DNA of 64,000 nucleotides from Buxus sempervirens (GCA_947561395.2 OX387185.1:23875866-23939865), one strand, 5' to 3'. Counted from the stretch's first letter, positions 53,194-64,000 are shown. Translations and numbers: made by a program. Notes: a model not told the origin generated them from the sequence alone.

Positions 53194-56100
53194 TGTAAAA
53201 CCCCGATTTTTCACCTAATAAATAAATAAATAATAAATAAAAGAAAATATGAGTTAAGTCCTAGTTAAAATAAAAAGTGAAGATTTAGAGGATAATTAAT
53301 TCAAATAAGTTCTAAGTTGAAGATAAAGAAAGAATTTTAATGAAATTAGCCTAAAAGAATAAAAAGGGTATTTTGGTAATTTTCAGAAAAGGGTAATTAG
53401 TAAATAGATCATCAAATAATAATTAGAATTAGAAAATAGAAGAAAACAAATTATTTTGACAAGTTAGAAATTAAAAGAAATTAATAAAAGCCTAAAAGTG
53501 GGAAAAAGGGTAATTAGGAGATTTCACGTCTTAATTTGGAGAAAATAAGGTTTTAAGTGATAGAAATGTTTAATTTAATATTTTGCACGAAATTAGGTTA
53601 TTTTCATGAGTTTAGATAATAAGAAACTTAATTAGTATTATTTAAGTTGAAAATAGAAGGTGGAAAAAAAAAGTAGGAATTAAATTAGAAGGATTAGACA
53701 TTAACTAGACCATGGTTGGGTTAGCCCAAATTAAGTTAGCCAATTAGGGTTTGTTTAGGATTTCTAAAGCTTAGTATAAATAGGAGGCTAAGGTTAGAAG
53801 AGAGGGGATTTTCGTGGGTTTCTTATGGAGAGAAAAGAGGGAGAGAAAGGAAGGAGGTCTCTAATGGAGGTGTCTGACCAGCCACCATCAAGATGCGATC
53901 GGGGAAAATCCGTACGGTGGATCGCCTTCAAATTTGGAGGTTTTGTTCGTGACTGATAAAACTACATTATGAACGGTGGAGATTTGAATTGGAAGAGTCT
54001 AGCTTGGTGCGGTTGGGAGCAACATTCTGGTCCAGAATTAGAAGGTGTAATGGAAGAAGGATTTAGCGTATAAGGCAAGTAGTAACCCTTGGAAAACGTG
54101 AGGAATTGCATGATTTGGTTTTCTGTGATTTCATATGGTTGAATGGATTAGTCGAAACAGTATTTACATGAAATCAAATTGTTTATATTTTAGGGTTTTG
54201 TGTTCTTGAAGAATTTGCTAAAGTAAGGAAGAAACTTGGTTTGATTATGAAATAAATTATAGGATGGTATTTAATTAATAAGAATTGATCTAGAAGGCTT
54301 TAGGAATGTTTTAGAATGTTATTAGATCAATTTAGACCAAGAAAACATAAAGCAAAAGCATAAGAATCCGAAATTGTAAAATCTGGAAAATTCTATTAAA
54401 AATTGCACGAGCGCCCAGGATCGCCTAGGATCGCTCAGCCCTGTAGAGGTAGGCGCTCTATGCAGAATTTGTAGATTTTGGGGATTTTGTAATTCGAATA
54501 AATTCCCAATAATTCTTATGATTAGTTAAGCATGTTAGCATCTTTATAAGGACCTAATTAAGCTATAAAAATTATAAAATTAATTGGGAAAGATTAAGCA
54601 ATAAATAGAAGGTTATAATGAAAGGATTGTTTATAAAAGAGTCAAAGGGTATGGATATTGCTAGAAATAATACTACTGAAATTTATAGCTTACAAACATC
54701 TTTTAAACTTCATTCTAGGTCTGTAGAACATGCTGGAAAAATAAAATACAGAAAATTCAAATTGAAACTAGCTTAGGTGCTAAGGCAGGAAATTGGATTC
54801 TAATAAAGGGATTAAGAAGGAAAAGTTCAAGCATGATTTGATTTACTTTTATTTGGGCTTTAAATATGAATATTGGCTACTGGATGTGCATAAACTTTAA
54901 GTTGCATCGAACTTATGATTCATGGGTTTATTTTGAATATAATTAAAGAATTGCATCTGTTATCATGCAAAAGGCTCTGTTTGGATTATTGAGGATTGAA
55001 ACATGGTTTTCACTTGGAATTGAATACTTTGGTATGGATTGGTATGTGGTATGATATTGTTCTCTTTAATTTTACGGTTGGGTGATACGGCTTCTGTGGT
55101 AGAGTTGATACTATCTTTTACGGCAGAGATGGGTAATCCTCTGTGTAGAGATGTGTAATCCTTTACGGGTAAAAGTGCGTATGCCTCCTACATTAGCGTG
55201 TCCTCCCGTATGTGGTTTTATCGTGGTTTGTGTCAGTGGGCTTAGCTGTATATGGATCCATAGTTTTGGCTGGTTAGCTAAGTGGTATTTAGTTTGGGTT
55301 GATTTACTCCTATATTGCGAGCGCGCTTCCCTTTGCAAGTTAGTTTGCTCTGGGAGGGTCCTATGTCTGGAGGGACACCCCGGTGAGCCGCTGGTGATTC
55401 CCTGTACATGTGGATAAGCGACCACACTCCATGTATTGATTCTGGTGCTGCATGCTGGTGGTACGTCCAACTCTGCGGGGTTCGTGCGCAATAAGTCGGT
55501 GACTACGGCTCTTGCCTAAGCTGCGCTGCATGGGGCTTGAGTATCATCAAGTAGCACTGCCCCTAAGCCGCACGGTGGAACAGCATTTAGTAGAGTGTCA
55601 TCTCAAATACTTATCATCTTTGTGAGTCCTGCAATGGCACGTGTTTTATCGCTTTGTCGGTTTTACCTCGTTAACATCAAGCTACTGGTATTTATACATG
55701 ATCGTCTGTTTTATCGCTTTATTTGGAATTGCCATGAATAACTTGGATTTCTCGTCTTATCGTTGATTAATCGAATACCTCATGACTATTTGCTTATATT
55801 GGACTGTTTCAAATTGCATGCACCTGCTACTTGCTGAGATGTAAATCTCACTCCGTTTTCCCCTATATTTTTCAGGTTGCTTGGAGAGATCGCGAAGTTG
55901 GGGTTTTAATTTGATGGGTAGAATTATAATTGGTATTAATGTCACATGTTGATTAGATAAACTTAATTGTGAATTGAATTGAATATATTGATTAAAGAAT
56001 TGTTTATTTTATTTGGCCACCATAACTCTGATGTAATTGATTTATAAATTTTAAAATTATTGTGAATCTTGGTATGTATCTGACCCCAGCTTCGTGGTAA

Positions 56101-56201
56101 CATCTCGAGTTTGATTGTTGAATCGGACTTGGGTTGTTACAGTAGCGAACCGGGTTCGGGTTGGGTGCTGGTTTGCACTGACCCGGGTTCGGGGCGTTAC
56201 A
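53194..56201 (+). repeat. E4 3' LTR
   Basis: It has the same length as the 5' LTR, and no difference was found in the stretches compared base by base (including the first 600 bp) or in the open frames they share. Confidence 0.95.
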
Positions 56202-56206
56202 CCAGG
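56202..56206. repeat. E4 target-site duplication, right copy
   Basis: CCAGG follows the 3' LTR end GGGGCGTTACA. Confidence 0.95.
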
Positions 56207-57723
56207 GAATCCTGATATTTCTTCCGCATCGCTCAGACTTCAAAGCGACGAGCCTGTCTTTGTTCCTTAAGTTTCTTCTCCATGGCAATGCGGCAAGACC
56301 TCTGCTCTTCAAGTTGCCTCTCCAGATCAATGCCTTTTGTCCTGAGCTCTTGTGCTTCTCGTACCCATATTTGTTGAAGCCGCTTGTGGGTTGCCCTTTC
56401 AGACTCTAGGATGTCCTCATAAGTAGGGGAAGAACTGCAAGAGGATCCTCTGGTACTGGGGCATGACTTTGCACATGATCTTTGATCCAGAAATGATAGT
56501 CCTTCACATGGGACTCAGAAAAGACTAGACCCCGCAGAAAATGAACATAGGACCACTCATTCATTAACCGAGCATTTAGCCCCATGGTGGCTTGTGTAAG
56601 TGGCCCTACGAAGCTCTCATAGCCAGTTGGTATCGTGATCCCCTGGGTCGCTCCAAACTACTGAAGAACCCTCAAAGGAAGATAAAGAACAGCAGATTTC
56701 AAGCCTGCTAAGACTAGGAAGTTCCTATCTCTGAAGCTAATTACTGTATCTGGGTTGGGCTGATAAGTGCCAGTCTATCTCACCTGATCATCCTGAAGAG
56801 TACCCAAGAAAGTGAACCAGCCCTGCTTGCCGCCTTGGATATTAGGACACCCCCTATTGCTCATCAAAACAGGAACTTTCAATCTTGGAAAGAAGCGGCG
56901 AGTTATCTCTTCAACCTGACTCAGGTGGTCAAGCAACCAAAGCTGTAGAAAGGGGAGTATTTCAATTTATTTCAAAAGAAAAAAAAGGAAAAAAATATAT
57001 ACATATATATATTTCTCTTTTTACCTGTAGGATAGGGGCACATGCAAGGAAGCTTTTCTTCTTTCTGAAATAACAGTCAGTCAGGGCTTGGTATATCTCT
57101 GCCAAGATCATAGGGGCCAATCTCTCACGTTTCCTAACCTGGTAGACAACTGAGATGAGAGCCAAGTCAACCTGGTCATCACCCAGTGGAAAGAGTAACT
57201 GGTTGACCACTATCAGAGTCAAAGCATTAAACCGGGCATCCTTGTCCTCACCCCTTAGAAGTTTTTCAGTCAGAAAGGTCTTGGACAAGGTCAACAGTGT
57301 ATCAGAATTTCCTAAGTCCTTCTTCCCTATACCCAAGAAGGTGGATGCCTTCTTTTTGTAGCTAGGCTTTAGGGGCGGATTCACAACTTTTTCAGAAAAC
57401 CTTAGGTCAATGATGGTTTCAATTTCTTCAATGGTAGGAGTCATCTCTTTGTCATCAAAACAGAAGAGATTCAATTCAGAAACCCAGTGCCCAATTACAG
57501 CCTCAATGATTTCCCACTTAAAGGGAATTTTAGGGATGTGTAGGATGTGGCCTAAGTGGATAGAATCCCAGCGAATTTCCTCATCAAGGGTCATAGAGTT
57601 AACCCACCTATCATAGAAGGAATCCACAACATTGTACCTGGTGAGATTAGGAGGTTTTGATCTAACAGGTTGTCTTGCAGGAGGAGATTCATCGGCAGAA
57701 GAGAATGGGGCGAGGGAAGCCAT
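56202..57723 (-). pseudogene. E2 antisense gene 1 (DUF7745-like), 5' part
   Basis: Exon 1, 57723-57025, starts ATG (MASLAPFSSADESPP) and encodes a 233-residue open segment. It ends CTACAG|GTAAAA. A short intron follows with its acceptor at 56943-56945. Exon 2, 56942-56207, matches E1 but has TAG/TGA stops (after QVR, VLQ and FEV) and a frameshift near 56430. E4 then splits it. The N-terminal sequence DSFYDRWVNS...WDSIHLGHILHIPKIPF...IEAVIGHW is what I associate with DUF7745; function is unknown. The C-terminus is a predicted coiled coil. A TATA box at 57814-57821 and palindromes at 57859-57975 lie upstream. Present state: pseudogene. Confidence 0.82.
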
Positions 57724-58193
57724 GGAAGCACCAAAGAAGCCAAGGAAAGCAAAAACAGAGAGCTCAGGGAGTTTTCAAACTATTAAAAACATCACAATGA
57801 CGTTCCCCATGAGTTTATATAGAAAATTCGAAAAAGCAATAAAATCCACATTTATAATACGAGCGCGGCGTGCCCGTATAGAAAGTGCGGACACCATGTG
57901 TCCGTAAAAATTTTACGGGCAGAGTGTGCCCGCATTAACATTACGGGCACAGCTTGCTCGTAATATAAATACGATTTTGTTGGAAAAAATGCAAAAAATG
58001 GGAACTTTCAATTTTAATGCTTCCCCAAGTTTCACCTATCCCTGCTTAAACATGTATCATACAATGGAAGCAAGAAATAAAGAAGAAAAGAGCATAAATG
58101 AATAAAAATGAATCAAATTTCTTTTATATATATATGGAAGTGTACATTAGTTTGTCAAAATACAAATACATGTGATATCCTAATCTAATCTGT
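57724..58193 (-). promoter_or_regulatory. Promoter region of E2 antisense gene 1
   Basis: On the - strand CTATATAAAC (TATA at 57814-57821) lies about 90 bp upstream of the ATG at 57723. The 28-bp palindrome cluster ends 38 bp further upstream. Beyond it, to 58193, is AT-rich sequence with a TATATATATA run near 58126 that also serves as downstream flank of antisense gene 2. Confidence 0.6.
57859..57975 (-). repeat. E2 palindrome cluster upstream of antisense gene 1, 28-bp period
   Basis: Cores start at 57859, 57887, 57915, 57943 and 57971, exactly 28 bp apart. Units include GCGGAC - 7 nt - GTCCGT and ACGGGC - 7 nt - GCCCGC. Confidence 0.94.
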
Positions 58194-61043
58194 CTATCTA
58201 GGTCCACCCCTGCAGCCACGACCACGTCCTCTGCCTCGACCACTGCCTGAAGGCTGCCGGCGCTCGAAGACATGCTCCACAAGGCGACGAGCTGTACTAC
58301 GGGTCATCGTGCTCAAAATAGACTTAATATCATACCACATATATAAAGGCACAAGGCCAGCAGTGGGATGATCAGGTGGAACGTACCCCGAGGTATCTAC
58401 ATATTCCCCAACTCGGTATCAGAATCCGTAGGGACTGGCTCAGTCACAGGCTCGGCAGCAGGCTCAGGCACCTCCTCTGTCACAGTAGGCTTTATGGCAG
58501 GATCAACAGGAACAGACACCCCAGGAGCATCAGTATCAGGTCCAGGCTCTACAGGCTCAGCAGCGGCCTCCTCTATCACCATAGCCTCATCAGTAGGCTC
58601 CACCACAGCAGCATCCCCGGCCGACTCCATATCTATCTCAGCAGGCGCATCAGGAGTGGTCTCTGGTACTGGAGCAAACTCTCGCACGTCCTCAGTAGTA
58701 AGGACAGCAGTAGGTGCAACCTCGGCCTCAATCTCGGGCTCTGCTGTAGGCACCTTTACCGATCTAGGAGAGGTCACAAACTCTACTCGTGCCACGGAGA
58801 AAACCTCGCCACGAAGATGCATAGGTAGTGATGAAGCAGGTGAAGAAGCGCCGACTGTGTCATCCTGAAATTAAGAAAAGAAATTTTAGTCAAAACAGGA
58901 TAAACAGATATAAGAACAAGAATGGAAAGAAGTAAAGAATTAACCTGGGTATGAGATGGACCCACTTGGTCCAGTGCACTAGAAGGACCCGCCTGGCCTC
59001 GTGCCCTGGCAAGCTGTCCCCGAAGGTCTGCAATGGTAATAAAGAGGGCGTCCCACTCGGCAAAAGCAGCATCCCGCTGGCGCTCTATATGAGCGTACTG
59101 AGATCGGATCTCTACCAACTGAGCCTCCTGAAACAGAAGAGAAGGTGTCAGAAAATACCAAGTCAAATAGAATATAAGAATGGAAGATCAAAAAGGGGAA
59201 GACATACCGTGGTATCATAGGCCCTGATCACTACCCCTCTAATCTCCGTGACTCCGCCACGAACAGGCATAGGTGGCATGAGACACCCAACAGAAGCCTA
59301 CCTGAACCAGGCATCATAGTCACCCTCCTCTAGCAATGTCTCTGCCTTTGTCCAATCTAGGAACTGGGCAGGATCAACAAGAAAAGGAGGAAAAGAAGGA
59401 GTAGTATCTAGAGGGATAACAGGAATCCTAGGCTCTCCAATGTGCTGATAAAAGAAGCGCTCACCGCAGTACCAAATGCTGCCCATCTGACCAATGAAGA
59501 ACTGGTAGCGCTGACGTCTCTGGTCAGGGGCAAACGCATCATCTCTAGCCGCATGCAGGGCCAGCACCTCATGAATGTCCTCCATCCGGGAGACGAACAG
59601 CTGAGAAACAAAAAAGGGATATTAGACATGATTCAGGAAAGGGAAAAAAGGAAGAATTAAAAAAGCTTACCTCAGACCGATACAGCCTGTCCAGATGAGC
59701 CCGGGCAGACCTAGGACGACTCTTTTCAGAGTCGTGCTCCACATGGCACCATCTACGAGCCATAGGATATGTCTCCTCTGAAATCGTAGAAGTAGGGCGA
59801 AAATAGGGAATATAAACCCTAGTAAAAAACTGCAAAAGAAGAAAAAGGGTCAGAAGAATAAAGAAGAGAGAAGAAGAGAAATAGGTGTTTCACCTGCAAA
59901 AAGGGCCAGAAGAATTTGCACCCAACTCCAGCTCCTTGAGAGGTAGAGAGGCCGCTAACCGATCGGCGCAGACCAGCCAGAATGGTGCAAAAAATAAGCG
60001 GGCCCCAGGCATACCTCCTCGTTTGCTGCAAATCTCCCAATAAACTCAAGAAATGAGGACTGACAGAAGTCGTGTCCTCTGGGAAGAAGCAAGAGCCCAT
60101 CATATATAGGAAAAGGAAGTGGAAGGCAAAAGGGAAAACTGCATGACCGGCGACAAGCTGGCCAAGCTGCTTCGTCCGGAAGGTCTCTCTCAACCAAGTC
60201 AGAGACAACCTAGGTCTCCCTCTATCCCAGGCCTCCGGAGGCAATACCACATATTCGAGATAGGAAGCAATCTCTGCAGCATCTAGCATCACCATCTCGG
60301 GAATAATATCTCCAAACATCCTAATCCTGTGATGAGTGTGAAGTCTGACGGCCGGATCCCGATCTCAATATCTGGAAAGTGGAAGCTCAACATCTCTGGA
60401 AAGAACCTCTCGAGCATCGCTGCAATAAGGGCTCAATCCAATTGCACATCAGGGATGGTGATGAAGAGGCCAAAACCAAACAAGCCCAACTTTCGGCAAA
60501 AGGTTGAACTGCAGTCTCCGAGAAATTTGATGAAGCTGGCCCAGCTCCCTCGGTAATGGGACAGGGGATATACTAAAGGGATATCCGCCCTGATACAAGC
60601 TGAGGGATGAGTCCTCAAGCCATGTAGTAGGTCGGTATCCCTAATCTGTGATGCAACTGCCTTAGGGACCTCAACCCTAGTCCTAGCCTCATCCCTGCCA
60701 CGGCCTCCTTTGCGGCCCTCATCTAGGCCTTTGTCTCTGCCTCCACCTCGGCGCCCGCTACGGCCCCTATCTCTGCCCGAAGCCTCAACTGCCGGCTAAG
60801 GAAATAATTGAAAGGAAGAAAAGGATCAGAGTGTTGAATTTCAAAAAGAAATTTGAATTCAAAAGGGTTAGAGTATACCTCTGGGGTCGCCTCACGCGAA
60901 TCCCCAGAAGTAAGATCGGGGATATCAGAATTAGAGTCCCTCGCTGCTCCCAACAAAGACGCCACATCAGTGGGATCCCTCCGAACCCTAGAGGAAGAGG
61001 GCTCATCAGCAGGATCCCTAGAAGCTGATCGAATGCGGGCCAT
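58194..61043 (-). pseudogene. E2 antisense gene 2, plant mobile domain-like, multi-exon, decayed
   Basis: The ATG at 61043 directly follows an acceptor-like CCGTAG. Predicted exons (- strand): 61043-60879, 60795-59894, 59829-59671, 59600-59302, a short exon about 59242-59209, 59127-58945, and 58864-58194, nearly all with consensus splice sites. The second exon carries a plant mobile domain (PMD)-like core: LIAAMLERFFPEMLSFHFPD, EIGIRPSDFTLITGL, LTWLRETF, RRYAWGPLIFCTILAGL. Later exons encode a coiled coil (QYAHIERQRDAAFAEWDALF), an acidic P/E/A/V-rich stretch and an RG-rich end. Breaks: a TGA after VQLD where Trp is expected, a frameshift near 60320, and one near 58410. PMD proteins occur in transposons and host silencing genes (MAIL1/MAIN); the role here is unknown. 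Confidence 0.7.
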
Positions 61044-62492
61044 CTACGGTTCAAATCAGGGAGATTTTTAATTATTCTTGTTAAAATTTCTATTGCTGGA
61101 TTTTCATTTTAACTAAGTTTAATTGATTTGTAGGAAAAAGAAAAATGCAGAATGGAAGAAAATGCTTCAGAAGTTCCCGACCAAATCAGGAGACAACTGA
61201 AGGAGTTTATTTTCTGTCTTGAGATATTTCATTTATCTTTGCTTTAACCAAGATTGAAATTCAAGCCTACTTGTGTTGGGATTGTAGTAACAGAACTACT
61301 CATCAAGTCTAGGCTTATTTAATTGCAAATTCAGAAATCTATCATGGTTGTCAATTGGATTGAGGATCGGCTTGGTTTGGAGTCAAAATCATTGGCCTAG
61401 CAACCCCTCAAGTGCAGATCCAAGCAGGTCAAAATCAATTTTCTAAGTTGCATAGGTGGGCAATAAGACAATCAAAGGCTTGCTAGTGTTGAATCCAATC
61501 ATCAAGCATCCCATGATCAAAGCAAAGTTTCAAGAAGACCTAAAGCAACAGTTCGGAAGTAGCAAATGTCTAAGTCTGCTATAACTGTGGAAGCATGCAT
61601 TGGTAGGAAAAAATCAGAATCATGAAAAATGCATTGGCAAGAAAATCATAATTATGAACACATGGATAGAGCATCAAAATTTGCATCAATTGGAACATGA
61701 TTGCTCCAAATCAACATTTCATAGCAAGATACAAAGCAACTTCAAAATTGGGAGATTCATCCAGCAAATTTGTCCATTCAGAGACAGAGAAGTGAACTGC
61801 TCAATGATTGACCAGGCAGAAAAATCACATGGAAAAAGGCAAAACAAACAGGCAGGGCAGAGTTCATGCATATGTTCAGACAAGTAAGGGCAGAAATAGA
61901 AATAAGAAGAATACAGGTAATAGGCATTAGCAAATAAACAAATGCTGAAGGTTTGGGATTCTCAATGCAGGCAGAACAGGTTAACAAATTGCAGCATGGT
62001 TCGGATCATTAATTAAGGATGAAAACAAGAGTTGGAACACAATACAAGCAGAACATTAGATAATTGCAATTTAGATTCGGCAGCTCAGAAAAATTACAAA
62101 GCAAAGTGGAATTTCGGCATACCTGTCTCGGCTGAAATAAATTGTTGCAAAGAGAAAAAATTTTCTGAGCTTGTTTCAAGTGCAAGAGGTCTACTCACTT
62201 GAAGAAGAAATCAGTTGGTGAATGGCTTGAGAGGCAACGAATAGCACAGTCGTAACAGCAAGGTGCAACTGAAATAAAGTTGTTGATAGAAGAACAAGTT
62301 CACTGGAGAAGGCGTGAATCGTCGACTGAAATGAAGTCGCCGGAGAGAATGGAGACGCCGGCGAAGTTGTGTGTCGTCGGAGATTGAAGTCGTGCACTGT
62401 CGGAGTTGAAGACCGGAGAAGAAGGTGTAGGCGCAGAGGAATTAGGTTGGAAATGCGAGCAGAAATGGAAGAGCGGTCGCAGTCGTGAATAA
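61044..62492 (-). other. Leader intron and first exon of E2 antisense gene 2 (predicted)
   Basis: A donor-like TTCAA|GTGAGT at 62199/62198 and the acceptor at 61044 define an intron of about 1.15 kb with no gene. The stretch 62199-62492 is GC-richer, with CCG/CGG-rich segments that look like a 5' UTR exon. The open frame at 62191-62562 may be this UTR. Confidence 0.4.
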
Positions 62493-62610
62493 GTAAAGAC
62501 CTAAAACCCGCATAAGATACACGGGCAGCAGACGCCCGCAAAGGTAATACAGTCAATAGCACCCGTATTCAAATTGCGGGCATGACCTGCTCGCAATATA
62601 AATACGGGCA
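62493..62610 (-). repeat. E2 palindrome cluster upstream of antisense gene 2, ~28-bp period
   Basis: Cores at 62521, 62549, 62576 and 62604 give spacings of 28, 27 and 28 bp. A degenerate unit may precede them. Confidence 0.88.
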
Positions 62611-62957
62611 AATCAGAGAATTGTTTTTTTTCATGATTTTCTCCACATTTTTCAGGAGATTAATGTTTATATTAGTTGTAAGTTGCAAGGATTGCCACCT
62701 TACCCACTTTTGTTTAAAAATTTTGTCTCAAATCTCACTTCATAGCCACGAGTGCTCAGTGAGACTAGAGAAGAGGATCTGCCCCTTAAGGTTAGGGACT
62801 TTTTAGCAAATCCTCCACACAAATTATTTTTCCAAAATCATCCTTTTTAATCCTTGAAAAATGCAATTAGTTGGACAAAATCTCAAAAAGTGTAATTGGT
62901 GAGTCTTTTTGCTCTCTGCTCGTAATTGGTTCCAATTACCAGCAAAGAGGGGACATT
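62611..62957 (+). other. E2 region before the 3' LTR with polypurine tract
   Basis: No gene was found. AGCAAAGAGGGGACATT at 62941-62957 directly precedes the LTR and includes the likely polypurine tract. Confidence 0.7.
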
Positions 62958-63062
62958 TGTAGACACCCCAAATTACACTACAAAATGAGAAAATAATTGA
63001 AAATATTAATTGGGATTTAAAACAGGTAAAAAATGCATAAAATCTAATCATTTAAGCAATGA

Positions 63063-63175
63063 CCGTATTGTACCTGCGAGCTAGTCGCACCCGAATTTTA
63101 TATACGGACATGCCGCGCCCGTATTAAGAATACGGGCACCATTTGCCCGCAATGCATATATGGGCACAGGAGATT
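63063..63175 (+). repeat. E2 palindrome cluster in the 3' LTR, 28-bp period
   Basis: Cores at 63104, 63132 and 63160 are exactly 28 bp apart, with a further irregular unit upstream. The cluster lies in U3, about 190 bp upstream of the TATA box. The 5' LTR retains the homologues of the last two (24848 and 24876). Confidence 0.9.
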
Positions 63176-63366
63176 TGTGCTAATTTGATCTTTGCTCGAT
63201 TTCTGAGCCTTATCTACATTCAAATATATCTCTTGGTGAGCGAATTTATTTATTTATTCGTTCAAATTATCTTTGTTGGCCATGGATGGGCATTATCCCT
63301 ATTTTTCAATCCAATCTGGTGGATCATGGTATATCCCTTTGGACCAGCCTTACCCTTGGGTTTGCC

Positions 63367-63374
63367 TATAAATA
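63367..63374 (+). promoter_or_regulatory. E2 3' LTR TATA box
   Basis: TTTGCCTATAAATAGAGGGC is the same as at 25090-25097 in the 5' LTR. Confidence 0.7.
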
Positions 63375-64000
63375 GAGGGCAGATCATCAAGCAAATGGCC
63401 ACGAAAATTTGAAGTCTAAGGAACTCTAAGTAAAGAGAGGAATCCCTGCTACTCTACTTGCTCAATCCAGGTAAGTCCATTTTCCCTTTTATTTTATGTC
63501 TTCAATTCTAAAAATAATAGGATCTTCTCCATTGCTGTAGAATAAGGCCTGGTTCTTATTTTGTATTCCTAAACCTGCCTCCCAGTACCTCAAGAATCCT
63601 CTCTAGCCGTAAAAGGTGAAGAGAAAGCTAGGGGAAAGGAGAATAGGTGGATCCCTAGAATAGAACCCCATATCTGTTTTTCTCCTTTTTTTTTTTTTGA
63701 ATAAGGCCTTTTATTGTGTTTGTATCACCAAACCAATCTCCAAGTACCTCAAGAATCCTCTCTAGCCGTAAAACGTGAAGAGAGAGCTAGGGGAAAAGAG
63801 AATAGGTGGATCCGTAGGGTAGACCCCCATGTGCTCTAATCTGTGAGATATGGCTGCTTTGACTATCCTGTTCATGTTTTAATGGTTTTATTTTGAATTT
63901 GAATGAATCCATGATGTTATAGCATGAGATCCCCACTTTTCTCCTAAAATTGATATTTTCACCACTTTTGCACCTACAGCACTGTTTTCGTGATTTTTGT

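Larger units (their letters stand above)
37325..56201 (+). mobile_element. E4: non-autonomous LTR element with antisense ORF, Tekay-related ends
   Basis: Two 3,008-bp LTRs are flanked by the TSD CCAGG (37320-37324 and 56202-56206). The PBS is of initiator-Met type. With E5 removed, the internal part is about 3.4 kb and has no gag or pol, only an antisense ORF. Both ends resemble Tekay: LTRs start TGTAAAACCCCG and end GGGTTCGGGGCGTTACA, and the last 40 bp before the 3' LTR still resemble the Tekay gag-pol terminus (TTTCGAGGACGAAATTTTT). It probably moved with Tekay enzymes. It belongs to the LARD/TR-GAG-like class. Confidence 0.9.
24849..64000 (+). mobile_element. E2: Tat/Ogre-like Ty3/gypsy retrotransposon, outermost element of the stack
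   Basis: The order on the + strand is 5' LTR (start missing), PBS, leader with tandem array, gag, damaged pro, RT, two RNase H domains, integrase, two antisense genes, polypurine tract and 3' LTR, which runs off the window. A second RNase H after RT-RNase H is diagnostic of the Tat lineage. The 5' LTR begins abruptly at 24849, at a point matching about base 175 of the 3' LTR, directly against the outer end of E1. E2 is decayed: stops, frameshifts, a changed RT catalytic motif and foreign sequence in place of protease. E4, carrying E5, sits in antisense gene 1. Family assignment is strong; the left end lies outside the window. Confidence 0.88.
62958..64000 (+). repeat. E2 3' LTR, runs off the window
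   Basis: It starts TGTAGACACCCCAAATT at 62958. It contains the palindrome cluster (about 63063-63175), the TATA box (63367-63374), the splice donor-like CAG|GTAAGT (63470/63471) and the duplicated CCTCAAG segment (63588 and 63747). It aligns with the E2 5' LTR from 24849. Confidence 0.88.

Noticed and set aside
58368..58868. Long + strand ORFs rich in Ser/Gly/Thr and Arg/His
   Set aside because: They are shadows of the acidic P/E/A/V-rich coding stretch of antisense gene 2 on the - strand.

Overview
The window reads as plant nuclear DNA, most likely from a eudicot; the species cannot be named from the sequence. It is built almost entirely of nested Ty3/gypsy LTR retrotransposons. No ordinary host gene, rRNA, tRNA or CRISPR array was found. 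Five elements can be delimited by LTR ends, primer-binding sites (PBS), polypurine tracts and 5-bp target-site duplications (TSDs). I call them E1 to E5.

E2 (+ strand, 24849 to beyond 64000) and E1 (- strand, left of position 1 to 24848) are Tat/Ogre-like elements. Both have two RNase H domains in pol, a TGGCGACTCTGC-type PBS, a long 5' leader with a tandem array, and antisense genes between pol and the 3' LTR. E1 appears inserted into the 5' LTR of E2, in opposite orientation. E3 (- strand, 63-9577) is a Tekay/Del-type chromovirus inserted in the antisense DUF7745-like gene of E1. E4 (+ strand, 37325-56201) is a non-autonomous element with 3,008-bp LTRs. It sits in the homologous antisense gene of E2 and carries only an antisense ORF of the plant transposon-protein type. 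E5 (+ strand, 40816-50289) is a second Tekay chromovirus, inserted in E4. The layout is therefore one stack with two arms: E2>E1>E3 and E2>E4>E5.

Region by region: 1-62 and 9578-10862 E1 antisense gene, split by E3; 10863-11807 spacer between convergent genes; 11808-19099 E1 pol-pro-gag (broken gag); 19171-22574 E1 leader with a 76-bp hairpin array; 22577-24848 E1 5' LTR; 24849-26490 E2 5' LTR (start missing); 26491-29286 E2 leader with an array of about 25 hairpin units; 29341-36225 E2 gag-pol, mosaic and decayed; 36226-37167 spacer; 37168-37324 and 56202-57723 E2 antisense gene 1, split by E4/E5; 58194-62199 E2 antisense gene 2 (plant mobile domain-like, multi-exon); 62958 onward E2 3' LTR.

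Three patterns stand out. (1) Each Tat element carries its own palindrome as a strict tandem repeat: 28-bp period in E2, 39-bp in E1, both with 7-nt spacers. In E2 the cluster recurs in the LTR upstream of the TATA box, just upstream of the TATA box of antisense gene 1, upstream of antisense gene 2, and once in the leader. (2) The E2 leader array consists of hairpins with three stem sequences that change on both arms together around a nearly constant loop, and the unrelated-looking E1 array has the same loop consensus. (3) Sense and antisense transcription units both appear to use leader introns, which in the sense direction remove the PBS and the arrays. These suggest a regulatory and RNA-structure system shared by sense and antisense genes of the same element; the function is inferred.
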